DNA of 64,000 nt, from contig NZ_LLXU01000066.1 in the NCBI RefSeq assembly GCF_001431645.1, positions 1 to 64,000 on the forward strand. Reading direction: 5' to 3'. This DNA comes from Stenotrophomonas panacihumi (lineage in GTDB: Bacteria; Pseudomonadota; Gammaproteobacteria; Xanthomonadales; Xanthomonadaceae). This document shows, piece after piece, positions 46,399 through 54,574 of the stretch (positions are counted from its first letter, which is position 1; every line of letters begins with the position of its first letter). Both the position numbers and the translations under genes were made by a program. The notes beneath the pieces are model-generated. The model was not told where the DNA came from. It searched no databases and saw only the letters and a list, made by a program, of their open reading frames with translations.

Positions 46399-48633
46399 TC
46401 AGAAGCGGTAGCGCGCGGTCAGCGAGTACAGGCGCGGCGGCCCGTAGAAGCCGGTCAGCACGCCATAGGCGGCGATGTTGTAGCCGGTGGTGCGGTATTC
46501 CTCGTCGGTGAGGTTGCTGCCCTCCAGCGAGAACGTCCAGGCATCGTTCGCCCGCCAGATCACGCCCGCGTTGAGCAGGCCGTAACCGGGCTGCATGATC
46601 AGCGGGCTCAGGTCCGTGGTCGGCCACACCTCGCTCTGGTAGGAGTACGACACGCGCGCGGAGAGGTTGCCGCCGTTGGCCAGCGCGGTGCGGTATTCCA
46701 CGTTGAGCGCGCCGGAGAAGTCCGGGGCGTTGGTGAAGCGCTGGGTGTCGGCGATGTTGACGCCGCGGTCGATGAACTCGTCGTACTTCGCATCCAGCCA
46801 GGCCAGGTTGCCGCTGATCATCCAGTGCTCGGTCGGCAGGAGCTGGAACTCGGCTTCCATGCCCTGCACGTGGCCCTTGCCGGCGTTGGTGAAGTCGCCG
46901 AAGAAGGTCTGCGTGCCATTGGGCAGCGTGTACTCGGTGAATACCGAGAGCTGGATGTCCTTGTAGTTGTTGTAGAAGTAGGCCAGGTTGAGGAAGGCGC
47001 GCTGGTCCCAGAAGCCCATCTTGGTACCGATCTCGTAGCTGTCGACGGTCTCGTCGTCGAACGGCTCGCCCGAGCGCGGCACGGCGGTGGTATTGGCGCG
47101 GATGTTGAAGCCGCCGGACTTGAAGCCGCGGCTGGCCGACACGTACGCCATGATGTCCGGGGTGATCTGGTAATCCAGCGAGGCCTTCGGCGAGACGTTC
47201 TTGAAGTTCACCGTCTTGTCGAAGTTGGCCGCCGTGCCCCATGAGGTGGTGTAGGTGGTATCGGTGAAGAAGCGGTTCAACGCGACCGCGTGCTTGTCCT
47301 CGTCCGTGTAGCGCGCGCCCAGGTCCAGCTTCAGGCGCTGGGTGAGGTCGAACGTCCAGTCGGCGTAGACGGCCAGGCTCTGCGTGTTGACGTAGCCCTG
47401 GGTGTCGCCGAGCAGCGGGTTGGTCAGCGAGGCCGGCAGCAGCGGGTTGGAGAAGTAGTTCAGCACGCGGCCGCCGGCATCGCCGTCGAACCAGTACAGG
47501 CCCATCACGCCACGCGCGCGGCCGCCGCCGTCGAAATTGACCTGCAGCTCGTTGCTGACCTGGTTGTCGTTGTACAGCGCATGCACGTCCACCAGCTTCA
47601 GCGGCGTGGTGTCGAAGTCGATGTTGGTGTCGGTGTCGGACTCGCGCTTGGCGATGACGTACTTGAACACCCAGTTGTCGGTGGCGCGCCAGTTCACCGT
47701 GGCCGAGGCGCCCTTCATCGTGGTGTCGTTGACGTTGCCCATGCCGCTGCGGATGTCGTAGCGCGAGGACAACGGCGGATAGGCCGGCGCCAGCGGGTTG
47801 GCCGCCAGCATCTGCGCGCCGCGCACGCCGGACTGGTCGTCCATCCAGTCCAGCGCGAACTGGATGTCCAGGTCGTCGCCCGCATAGGCGCCCAGCTGCA
47901 GGCGCGCGGCGTTGATCTGCTTGTCGCTCACCGGCTGGCCGTTGAGGGTGTTTTCGCCGTAGCCGTCATGGTTGAGGCTGGCCACCGCCACGCGGGCGCG
48001 CAGGCCGCTGTCGTGGCCGCCGATGGCGCCGCCCAGGCCGGCCTTGGCATCGAGCTGGCCATAGTTGCCCACGCGCACCTCGGCGAAGCCTTCCGGGTCC
48101 TGGGTGAGGCCGCGCGAGATGTACTTGATCGCGCCGCCAATGGTGTTCTTGCCGTACAGCGTGCCCTGCGGACCGCGCAGCACTTCGATGCGGCCGACGT
48201 CGAACACGTCCAGCAGCGCACCCTGCGGGCGGGCGATGTAGACATCGTCCAGGTAGATGCCCACGCCGGGGTCCACGCCCCACAGCGGGTCGGACTGGCC
48301 GATGCCGCGGATGTAGGCGGTGACCGTGCTGGTGGAACCGCGCGCGGCGTAGATGGTCAGGTTCGGCACCTGCTCGTCGAGGTCGCCGATGTCCTGGATA
48401 TCGAGCTTGTCGATGGCTTCCGGGGTGAACGCGGTTACCGCGACCGGCACTTCCTGCAGCGTTTCCTCGCGCTTGCGGGCGCTGACGGTGATCGATTCCA
48501 GCGTGGTCGGGCCACGGTCCGACGTGCTGCCGGTGGCTGGCGTGCCAGTGCCGGCGTCCTGCGCCAGCGCCGGCATGGCGATGGCCGCCAGCAAGGCGCC
48601 CCCGATGGCCCGGCTCAAACGATTGCGATGCAT
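46399..48633 (-). CDS. TonB-dependent outer-membrane receptor
   Basis: A 744-residue receptor with a signal peptide (MHRNRLSRAIGGALLAAIAM), a TonB-box-like LESITVSARKREETLQ, a plug domain (IRGIGQSDPLWGVDPGVGIY; VEVLRGPQGTLYGKN-type motif reading IEVLRGPQGTLYGKN) and a beta-barrel ending in the aromatic C-terminus TARYRF. A GGAGGAGG ribosome-binding site precedes the chosen ATG; upstream codons are not signal-like. Its place among 3HB genes and the shared operator suggest uptake of 3HB oligomers or another PHB-derived ligand. TAGCCT (48692-48697) is the likely -10. Confidence 0.92.
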   Translation of the reverse strand: MHRNRLSRAIGGALLAAIAMPALAQDAGTGTPATGSTSDRGPTTLESITVSARKREETLQEVPVAVTAFTPEAIDKLDIQDIGDLDEQVPNLTIYAARGSTSTVTAYIRGIGQSDPLWGVDPGVGIYLDDVYIARPQGALLDVFDVGRIEVLRGPQGTLYGKNTIGGAIKYISRGLTQDPEGFAEVRVGNYGQLDAKAGLGGAIGGHDSGLRARVAVASLNHDGYGENTLNGQPVSDKQINAARLQLGAYAGDDLDIQFALDWMDDQSGVRGAQMLAANPLAPAYPPLSSRYDIRSGMGNVNDTTMKGASATVNWRATDNWVFKYVIAKRESDTDTNIDFDTTPLKLVDVHALYNDNQVSNELQVNFDGGGRARGVMGLYWFDGDAGGRVLNYFSNPLLPASLTNPLLGDTQGYVNTQSLAVYADWTFDLTQRLKLDLGARYTDEDKHAVALNRFFTDTTYTTSWGTAANFDKTVNFKNVSPKASLDYQITPDIMAYVSASRGFKSGGFNIRANTTAVPRSGEPFDDETVDSYEIGTKMGFWDQRAFLNLAYFYNNYKDIQLSVFTEYTLPNGTQTFFGDFTNAGKGHVQGMEAEFQLLPTEHWMISGNLAWLDAKYDEFIDRGVNIADTQRFTNAPDFSGALNVEYRTALANGGNLSARVSYSYQSEVWPTTDLSPLIMQPGYGLLNAGVIWRANDAWTFSLEGSNLTDEEYRTTGYNIAAYGVLTGFYGPPRLYSLTARYRF

Positions 48634-48719
48634 GGTCTCCCTCCTCCCAGGTATGACTCGGCCAGGCGGCTGCTGCCGCCCATGACCGTGAAGGCTAGGG
48701 CCTGCCGCGCCGGCGAGGC

Positions 48720-48737
48720 ATCGTACGTTTGTACAGG
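48720..48737. promoter_or_regulatory. Shared operator of the 3HB locus, site 2
   Basis: The second copy of the 18-bp site, with core GTACGTTTGTAC (48723-48734). Its centre is 34 bp from the receptor -10 (TAGCCT, 48692-48697) and 35 bp from the permease -10 (GATACT, 48761-48766), reproducing the geometry of site 1. It lies in the 172-bp gap between the divergent receptor and permease genes. Confidence 0.65.
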
Positions 48738-48805
48738 TGCCGCGGCCGCGGGCGGCTCCGGATACTCGCGGCCATCGCAACCTCGGCCGTGCCCGGGAGT
48801 CATGG

Positions 48806-50209
48806 ATGTCCTTTCTGATCGTGCTGGCGGCCCTGTGCTTCCTGATGTTCGTCGCCTACCGCGGATACAGCGTGATCCTGTTCGCGCCGGTGGCCGCGCT
48901 GGGCGCGGTGCTGCTCACCGACCCGGCGCTGGTGGCGCCGATGTTCACCGGCTTGTTCATGGACAAGATGGTGGGCTTTTTGAAGCTCTACTTCCCGGTG
49001 TTCCTGCTGGGCGCGGTGTTCGGCAAGCTGATCGAGATTTCCGGGTTTTCCAAGGCCATCGTGGCGGCGACCATCCGGCTGGTGGGGCCGCAGCGGGCGA
49101 TCCTGTCGATCGTGCTGGTGTGCGCGCTGCTGACCTACGGCGGCGTCTCGCTGTTCGTGGTGGTGTTCGCGGTGTACCCGTTCGCGGCCGAGCTGTTCCG
49201 CCAGAACGCGATTCCCAAGCGGCTGATTCCCGGCACCATCGCGCTGGGCGCCTTCACCTTCACGATGGATGCGCTGCCGGGCACGCCGCAGATCCAGAAC
49301 ATCATCCCGACCTCGTTCTTCGGCACCACTGCCTGGGCCGCGCCGGTGCTGGGCACGCTGGGCAGCGTGCTGATCCTGGGGCTGGGCATGGCCTACCTGG
49401 AATGGCGGCGGCGCGTGGCGCTGCGCGCGAACGAGGGCTATGCGGGCGATGCGGAGCTGCGCAACGAACCGGCGCGCTTCGAGGACGGCAGGCTGCCGCA
49501 CCCGATGCTGGCGATCGCACCGCTGCTGGTGGTGGGCGTGGTGAACTTCGCGCTGACGCGGTGGATTCCCGGCTGGTATGGGGAGAGCGCGAGCTTCGCG
49601 CCCTCGGCCATCGGCACGCCGGCGCCAGTGGTGCAGGAGGTGGCGAAGGTGGCGGCGATCTGGGCCGTGTTGGGCGCTTTGTTGGCCGGCATCGCCTGCG
49701 TATTGGCCTGCGCGTGGCGCGTGGTATTCGCGCGCTTCGCCGAAGGCAGCAGGCAGGCGGTGGGCGGCGCGCTGCTCGCGGCGATGAATACCGCTTCCGA
49801 GTACGGGTTTGGTGCGGTGGTGGCCGCGTTGCCGGGGTTTCTGGTGGTCGCCAGGGCGCTGGAGCGGATTCCGGATCCGCTGGTGAACCAGGCGGTGTCG
49901 GTGACGGCGCTGGCGGGCATCACCGGTTCGGCTTCCGGCGGGCTGGGGATCGCGCTGGCCGCGATGGGGCAGAGCTTCATCGCCAATGCGCAGGCGGCGG
50001 GGATTCCGATGGAGGTGCTGCACCGGGTGGCGTCGATGGCCTCCGGCGGCATGGATACGTTGCCGCACAACGGCGCGGTGATCACGCTGCTGGCGGTGAC
50101 GGGGTTGAGCCACCGGCAGTCTTACCGGGACATCTTTGCGATCACGTTGATCAAGACGCTGGCGGTGTTTGCGGTGATCGGGATTTATGGGGTGACGGGG
50201 TGGGTGTAG
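48806..50209 (+). CDS. GntP-family permease, candidate hydroxybutyrate transporter
   Basis: A 467-residue inner-membrane protein with about 12 hydrophobic segments from the first residue (MSFLIVLAALCFLMF). GntP-family features include PVFLLGAVFGKLIE, ALPGTPQIQNIIP and the C-terminal GGMDTLPHNGAVITLL. GntP members carry gluconate and other hydroxy-acids; some are linked with 3-hydroxybutyrate genes. The ATG follows GGGAGT by 6 nt. It is divergent from the receptor gene and shares its operator, so it probably moves the 3HB released by the hydrolase into the cytosol. Confidence 0.88.
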   Translation: MSFLIVLAALCFLMFVAYRGYSVILFAPVAALGAVLLTDPALVAPMFTGLFMDKMVGFLKLYFPVFLLGAVFGKLIEISGFSKAIVAATIRLVGPQRAILSIVLVCALLTYGGVSLFVVVFAVYPFAAELFRQNAIPKRLIPGTIALGAFTFTMDALPGTPQIQNIIPTSFFGTTAWAAPVLGTLGSVLILGLGMAYLEWRRRVALRANEGYAGDAELRNEPARFEDGRLPHPMLAIAPLLVVGVVNFALTRWIPGWYGESASFAPSAIGTPAPVVQEVAKVAAIWAVLGALLAGIACVLACAWRVVFARFAEGSRQAVGGALLAAMNTASEYGFGAVVAALPGFLVVARALERIPDPLVNQAVSVTALAGITGSASGGLGIALAAMGQSFIANAQAAGIPMEVLHRVASMASGGMDTLPHNGAVITLLAVTGLSHRQSYRDIFAITLIKTLAVFAVIGIYGVTGWV

Positions 50210-50251
50210 CTGTAGACTTCCCGGCACAAGCCCACGGGGAGGGTTTCCTGC

Positions 50252-50719
50252 ATGAAGCACGTATTGCTAGTCGTCGCTAGCGTCTTGATGGCCGCGATGT
50301 CCGGCCCTGTCACCGCACAAGCCGTCGCCGTTACCGAGAAGCCCGCGCCGGGCGTCATTGATACGCAGAGTGGTACGGGCGTCGATAAGGATGCCTACAA
50401 CGCGCTCATCGACAAGATGGATCAAGGCGATGCCTGCGGCGAAGATTGTGACCGGATCGCGCGCCTGGTGTCCGGCAACGCGCCGGTCATGCCATATGAC
50501 GCGGATGGGCAAACGCCCGTGACGGGCGAAGTCGCGATCATCTTCATCATCGATGAGAGCGGCCTGACTTCGAACTTCCGCATCGAACGCTCGACCTCGC
50601 CCCAGCTATCGGCGGCGGCAATAGCCGCGGTGCAAAGCTGGCGGTTCACGCCCGCGCTGAAGGCGGGAAAGCCGGTGAGCATGCAGGCACGGCAGATTTT
50701 TCCGTTCGTGTTGCCGTAG
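50252..50719 (+). CDS. Periplasmic TonB C-terminal-domain protein
   Basis: A 155-residue protein with a signal peptide (MKHVLLVVASVLMAAMSGPVTAQ, written here only as far as cleavage near AQA) and a C-terminal TonB-like domain (about residues 85-153; GEVAIIFIIDESGLTSNF...AVQSWRFTPALKAGKPV). There is no proline-rich spacer and no retained membrane anchor, so it cannot act as a classical energy transducer. A GGGAGGG ribosome-binding site precedes it. It lies 42 bp after the permease gene and may be cotranscribed. Function unknown. Confidence 0.72.
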   Translation: MKHVLLVVASVLMAAMSGPVTAQAVAVTEKPAPGVIDTQSGTGVDKDAYNALIDKMDQGDACGEDCDRIARLVSGNAPVMPYDADGQTPVTGEVAIIFIIDESGLTSNFRIERSTSPQLSAAAIAAVQSWRFTPALKAGKPVSMQARQIFPFVLP

Positions 50720-50741
50720 GCTCGAGGAAGAGGATCGCCCC

Positions 50742-51207
50742 ATGCCACGACAGGTATCCGAGGCCAGCTTACGCGAGTACCAGGAACTGGTCGCGTTTCT
50801 TGATCTCCATCTCACCCACGTCGTCCGCATGCCGCCGAGCATTTCCCTTTCATGCCGTGGCGGAACGGGTGGTAGCGGACATAGGCATGTCCAAGGCCCT
50901 TTCCGGACTCCGTCTCGGCGTGCAGGACAGCCTGCAACACTTCGACCACTGCACGCCGGAACAGTTGGCATCGCTGGATGCACTTCTCCGGGCTCGCGGC
51001 TTCGTGAGCGTCTCCGAGCTTCGGCGCAGGTATTCGCGGAAGTATCGGGGCGTGCTCAAGCGCGGGGTTATCCGGAGCGAAGAGGAGTACTACCTGGTCA
51101 AGTCCATTCTGGATGATCGGTGGGAAGCGCTTTCCGAAGAAGAGCAGGTACAGCTCGGATCATGGCTGTTGGCGTTCGAGAAGCGTGCAGCCGACGCGAA
51201 GCAGTGA
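50742..51207 (+). pseudogene. Frameshifted small regulatory-like gene
   Basis: Two overlapping frames read as one protein. From the ATG (after a GAGGAAGAGGA leader) the frame gives MPRQVSEASLREYQELVAFL and ...HVVRMPP. From about 50840 the next frame gives FPFHAVAERVVADIGMSKAL and continues to ADAKQ. Removing one base near 50835-50842 would give a single 154-residue protein. The helical, charged C-terminal half (RARGFVSVSELRRRYSRKYR; RSEEEYYLVKSILDD) resembles a conserved Xanthomonadaceae hypothetical, as far as I recall. It could be a real mutation or a sequencing error; a start at the internal MSKALSGL could still give a shorter protein. Confidence 0.55.
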
Positions 51208-51303
51208 CGCGCTCCGATATCGGGATCGCATACGGGTTTTGCCAAGTACGCGGGGAGTTCCTCCGCGGAAGCGAAGGAGATACCCAGGTTTCCAGGCAGG
51301 TCA

Positions 51304-51741
51304 TCAGGATGCGGACACCCTGGATTGATCTTCCACTGGCCCGGACCAGCGGTAGGTAGTGGCACCGAACAGGCGCCTGGACCACCAGCCGCGCGGCTTG
51401 CCCGCAGGCCCGTAGCCCCCTGCGGCGCCTGTCCCATAGAACTGGATCTCGTCTGCCAGCAAGGCCGTGATGAAATCGAAGACCTTCCGGGCGATGACTT
51501 CCGGACGCGCATCGACGGAGCACTCATGGTCGTCCGCGCCCCAATGGCTGTGGGCGAACGTACCGATATGCACCATGGCCTCGTCATCCTGATCCTCGAT
51601 GACGAGCTCGCCCACCGCTTCGGATGGGGAGCGAATGACGAGTTCCGTGCCCCCGTCCGCGGCGCGGAGCTGGTAAGGCACGTCTGGCATTTCCGTGGAG
51701 AGCCTGCGCGCCAGACTCGCGAGGATGGCGGGGATTGTCAT
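51304..51741 (-). CDS. Hypothetical acidic protein
   Basis: A 145-residue soluble protein, mixed alpha/beta, with ELVIEDQDDEAMVHIGTFAH, DARPEVIARKVFDFITALLADEIQFYG and a C-terminal Trp-rich segment (WWSRRLFGATTYRWSG). No signal peptide or membrane segment. I do not recognise a family. The layout (small, acidic, alone) is reminiscent of immunity proteins, but there is no toxin gene nearby to support this. Confidence 0.6.
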   Translation of the reverse strand: MTIPAILASLARRLSTEMPDVPYQLRAADGGTELVIRSPSEAVGELVIEDQDDEAMVHIGTFAHSHWGADDHECSVDARPEVIARKVFDFITALLADEIQFYGTGAAGGYGPAGKPRGWWSRRLFGATTYRWSGPVEDQSRVSAS

Positions 51742-51802
51742 CAGCTTACCGTCCAGTCATATGCCTTCATGCCACCACGAGCAGAACACGACACCCCTCC
51801 AT

Positions 51803-52375
51803 TCACCACGGCTTGTACCAAGCCTTCCTGACCGCCGCATGGGTCGCCCCAAGCGCAGGGGGAACAGTCTTGCTGCCTTCGATGAACCCGATCATCGCTA
51901 CATTGAATCCAACCTCCGCCCCGATGCTACCCACGCACTCCTTCACGATGAACGCGGTAGCCAACGCCGTGCAGCGCACAAATTCCTCGGAGCTCAGACC
52001 ATGTCGCTTGGAAATCCGCATCGCATCATCTTGAAGCAGGGAGAGCGACTGCAGTGTTGTGAGCGTGGGTTCCGCGCCCCTGGCCGCTGTCGACGAGGAC
52101 TTCGCGAACGAAACTCCAGCGCTGGAGAGAAATTCGCACACAATCTCCGTGAGAAGCGGCCACTTTTCGTTGGCCTCATTCGACAGCATCACGGTTCCCG
52201 GCTCGACACCTTCAGTCATGAAGCCGAAAGAGCGAAATAGCATGCTGCCCGCGAGTCGTGCAGCACTCGCGATTGCAGTCTCCGGGTGAACTGCCCTGCC
52301 CTTCGACCCGACTTTGCTTGCGATCAAGTCAACGAGTTCGCCCGTCGCAGCAGCCTGCGCACTGGAAATATCCAA
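51803..52375 (-). CDS. Hypothetical helical protein
   Basis: A 190-residue protein, largely helical, with LIASKVGSKGRAVHPETAIASAARLAG and a C-terminal FIVKECVGSIGAEVGFNVAMIGF stretch that is hydrophobic but broken by charges. An AAGGAGA ribosome-binding site (52382-52388) lies 6 nt before a TTG at 52375. I therefore prefer TTG to a GTG nine codons upstream that has no ribosome-binding site. The base composition is visibly less GC-rich than the core genes. Function unknown. Confidence 0.6.
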   Translation of the reverse strand: MDISSAQAAATGELVDLIASKVGSKGRAVHPETAIASAARLAGSMLFRSFGFMTEGVEPGTVMLSNEANEKWPLLTEIVCEFLSSAGVSFAKSSSTAARGAEPTLTTLQSLSLLQDDAMRISKRHGLSSEEFVRCTALATAFIVKECVGSIGAEVGFNVAMIGFIEGSKTVPPALGATHAAVRKAWYKPW

Positions 52376-52427
52376 CAGCTCTCTCCTTCTGTACCCCAGC
52401 ACGTGATTCTTCTGTCAGGCTGTGCCG

Positions 52428-52733
52428 TCAGAACGACTTCCCGAAGAACGGGGAGATATCGAAATAGATATCGAGATTCTCGCCGCTCGGCAACGTGATG
52501 CTGATGACATCCATCGGGCCCGGCGACATGCGCAGCGCCTGTCCCCGCAACGTCGCGCCGGGATAGCGCTGTTCGATCCAGGCGCGCTCCGCGGGAATGC
52601 TCGGCACTTTGACGGCCGTTTTGGTGGTCAGGCCATCCTTGCCGCTCCCCTGATCCTGACCGGAAGCCACCGCGGCGGACTGGCACCCCGCGAGGACGAA
52701 CGCAAGCGCAACGACGAAGACTCGGAAATTCAT
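52428..52733 (-). CDS. Small predicted lipoprotein
   Basis: A 101-residue protein with a lipoprotein signal (MNFRVFVVALAFVLAGC, lipobox LAGC). The mature part contains IEQRYPGATLRGQAL and ends PFFGKSF. It is preceded by AAGGCGGG. No family recognised. It should be anchored in the outer or inner membrane facing the periplasm. Confidence 0.65.
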   Translation of the reverse strand: MNFRVFVVALAFVLAGCQSAAVASGQDQGSGKDGLTTKTAVKVPSIPAERAWIEQRYPGATLRGQALRMSPGPMDVISITLPSGENLDIYFDISPFFGKSF

Positions 52734-52779
52734 GATGCCCGCCTTGTGATCAAGAATCCTGGGTTATGCCGAGCCGCGA

Positions 52780-53328
52780 TCATTTGCGCGCCCTGACAAC
52801 AATTGGATTGCCGCATTCCGGACAGAACTTGTCCCCGGGCCAGTTTTTGTGGCCGAGGCTGCATACCGCCGGCCCCAGCAGTTCCGGCTTCTTGAACACG
52901 GAGTACGTGATCGCAAAGGCGAAGTAGTAGAAGACCATCCAATGACCTGAGAACCCGCGAATCACCGCCGGGTCCATCGACGCATCGTTCGCACCGTCTG
53001 CGACGCCCCTTGCGACGAGGAAGAAATTCAGCATGGCGTAGCCAAACAGTCCGAACGCCGTATAGCGCATCCAGGCTGGGCAGCCCGACAGCGCCTGCTT
53101 CCAGAACCCCCGTCCGCCCGGGCTCCACCCGGAGATTCGCCCGCCACGCCCCATCTTCGACGCCAGCAGCACGGTCGGCAGCCAGACCAGGAAGACGCCG
53201 CCATGAAGCACGAAAACCGAATCGCCCAAGTGCAGGTCGATCCCGAGCAATGCCGTGATATGAGCCAAGACGCTCAACAGCAGCCCGATGGCCGAGAGCA
53301 CAAGCACGGGCTTTACCAGATACTTCAT
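52780..53328 (-). CDS. Membrane protein with C-terminal zinc ribbon
   Basis: A 182-residue protein with about four membrane segments (first MKYLVKPVLVLSAIGLLLSV, last near WMVFYYFAFAITYSVF) and a cytosolic or periplasmic tail with CSLGHKNWPGDKFCPECG, a zinc-ribbon-like arrangement of cysteines and a histidine. The ATG follows a GGGGGGATC ribosome-binding region; longer upstream readings are Arg/Cys-rich and not membrane-like. No family recognised. Confidence 0.72.
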   Translation of the reverse strand: MKYLVKPVLVLSAIGLLLSVLAHITALLGIDLHLGDSVFVLHGGVFLVWLPTVLLASKMGRGGRISGWSPGGRGFWKQALSGCPAWMRYTAFGLFGYAMLNFFLVARGVADGANDASMDPAVIRGFSGHWMVFYYFAFAITYSVFKKPELLGPAVCSLGHKNWPGDKFCPECGNPIVVRARK

Positions 53329-53399
53329 TTTGATCCCCCCCTGGGATTGGGCAGAGGGTAAAGCAACCAAGGCCCTCGGAACAGGGCTGGGCCGACAGG

Positions 53400-53765
53400 T
53401 CAGGTAATCGACATATCCACCCCGTTGGCCCGCACGGCCACGAGCATCCGGTCGATGAGTTCTGCGGGCGTTCTGTAGTCCTGGCATTCTGCCGTCCACG
53501 GATGTGCGCCGTGCACTTCCACTCCGTCTTCGTAAACGAACAGGAATGTGGCGATCCCGGGCAGGTCGCATCGCAGGTAGGTTTCCCTGTTCCCGCATCG
53601 CGAAAACGCAATGTCGGCTACAACCGCGGATAGCGCCGCCACGGCGGAGCGCTGGAATGGCGTCAGGCCATCATCACCCACTGCATCCTGGCCTGCCCAC
53701 GCAGCTCGCCACTCACGCGCTGCGGATTGCCAATTTCGCAGCCGCGTCTTCCATTTCGAGAACAC
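53400..53765 (-). CDS. Hypothetical protein
   Basis: A 121-residue soluble protein with a basic N-terminal helix (MFSKWKTRLRNWQSAAREWR), a central helix (FQRSAVAALSAVVADIAF) and a beta-rich part (YLRCDLPGIATFLFVYEDGVEVHG) ending in a helix. No signal peptide. It lies 21 bp after the lipoprotein gene upstream, so the two may be cotranscribed. Function unknown. Confidence 0.6.
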   Translation of the reverse strand: MFSKWKTRLRNWQSAAREWRAAWAGQDAVGDDGLTPFQRSAVAALSAVVADIAFSRCGNRETYLRCDLPGIATFLFVYEDGVEVHGAHPWTAECQDYRTPAELIDRMLVAVRANGVDMSIT

Positions 53766-53786
53766 GGCGCTATCTCCGTTTCGACG

Positions 53787-54197
53787 TCACCGGGATTCGT
53801 CCCGACGTTGGTAGATGAACCACTCGCCCGCCTTGCCGCGCTCGAGGTCAGTGGTGCGCACGAACGCAGGTTTGTGACGGTAGAAGAACGCCTCGGCCTG
53901 CACGGGAATCGCCGGCGCCTGCCCTTCAGGCACGGGCTCGAAGTACAGCTGAGCCCCCTCGATTCGCCAGATGCCGTGAAAGGCCACGGAATCCTGGCCG
54001 AGGTGCCCGTATAGCGTGTTGATGTAGGAGCCATCCTCGTGCAACTCAAGCGACTCCTCGAAGCCCGCATGCCCCATGTCATAGGTGCCGATGATTTCGG
54101 ACTTCGTGGGTGCGCGATCGGGACCGTGGACGAGAAACGCGCAGCCGCTCAATAGCGCTGCGCCGAGGAGAATCGGGAACCGAAGCACCATGCTCAT
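53787..54197 (-). CDS. Predicted lipoprotein
   Basis: A 136-residue protein with a lipoprotein signal (MSMVLRFPILLGAALLSGC, lipobox LSGC). The mature domain is beta-rich: IIGTYDMGHAGFEESLELHE, YGHLGQDSVAFHGIWRIEGA and ...YFEPVPE. It resembles the small lipocalin-like or META-like folds of envelope lipoproteins, but I cannot assign a family. The start was set at the ATG just before the signal; a longer reading exists upstream without signal character. Confidence 0.62.
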   Translation of the reverse strand: MSMVLRFPILLGAALLSGCAFLVHGPDRAPTKSEIIGTYDMGHAGFEESLELHEDGSYINTLYGHLGQDSVAFHGIWRIEGAQLYFEPVPEGQAPAIPVQAEAFFYRHKPAFVRTTDLERGKAGEWFIYQRRDESR

Positions 54198-54281
54198 CTC
54201 GATATGAAAGCCCTTCAACACGATTGCCGACGAAAAGAAGTGGACATTTCTCGACAAGCTGGCGCACCACTCACTTTCGGC

Positions 54282-54537
54282 TCATCGCCCCCTCTGCAAG
54301 TGCCGCATAAGCTCCCCAATGCTCTCCCTGTCGATTCCGTGGTTGATCGACGGCGTAGCCAGGAAGAAGAGGACTTCATTGAGCAGCTCCTCATTTTCCG
54401 GAGAAAACCCAACATCTTCTCGTCCCTCCAGGTTGCCAGCCCATTCGCCCAACCTCTGCGATCAACGACGCAGATGCAGATGCAGATGGTTCATCAAACG
54501 TCACGAGCTTTGCAAGGAGTTCCGCGCGACGGTTCAT
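54282..54537 (-). pseudogene. Hidden frameshifted gene for an 84-residue protein
   Basis: On the minus strand one frame gives MNRRAELLAKLVTFDEPSAS and ...LIAEVG. The next frame then gives EWAGNLEGREDVGFSPENEE, LLNEVLFFLATPSINHGIDR and ESIGELMRHLQRGR, then a stop. The two join if one G is removed from the GGG at 54448-54450. The joined product has the composition of a real soluble protein. A GCAGAT hexamer repeated three times encodes the Ser-Ala run. Family unknown. Confidence 0.5.
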
Positions 54538-54574
54538 TCGTTGCGACCAACAGCTTTTCTAGACTCCCACTGAG

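Noticed and set aside
54471-54488. GCAGAT repeated three times, as a possible phase-variation tract
   Set aside because: Only three copies of a 6-bp unit, which cannot change frame by slippage; it simply encodes Ser-Ala repeats.
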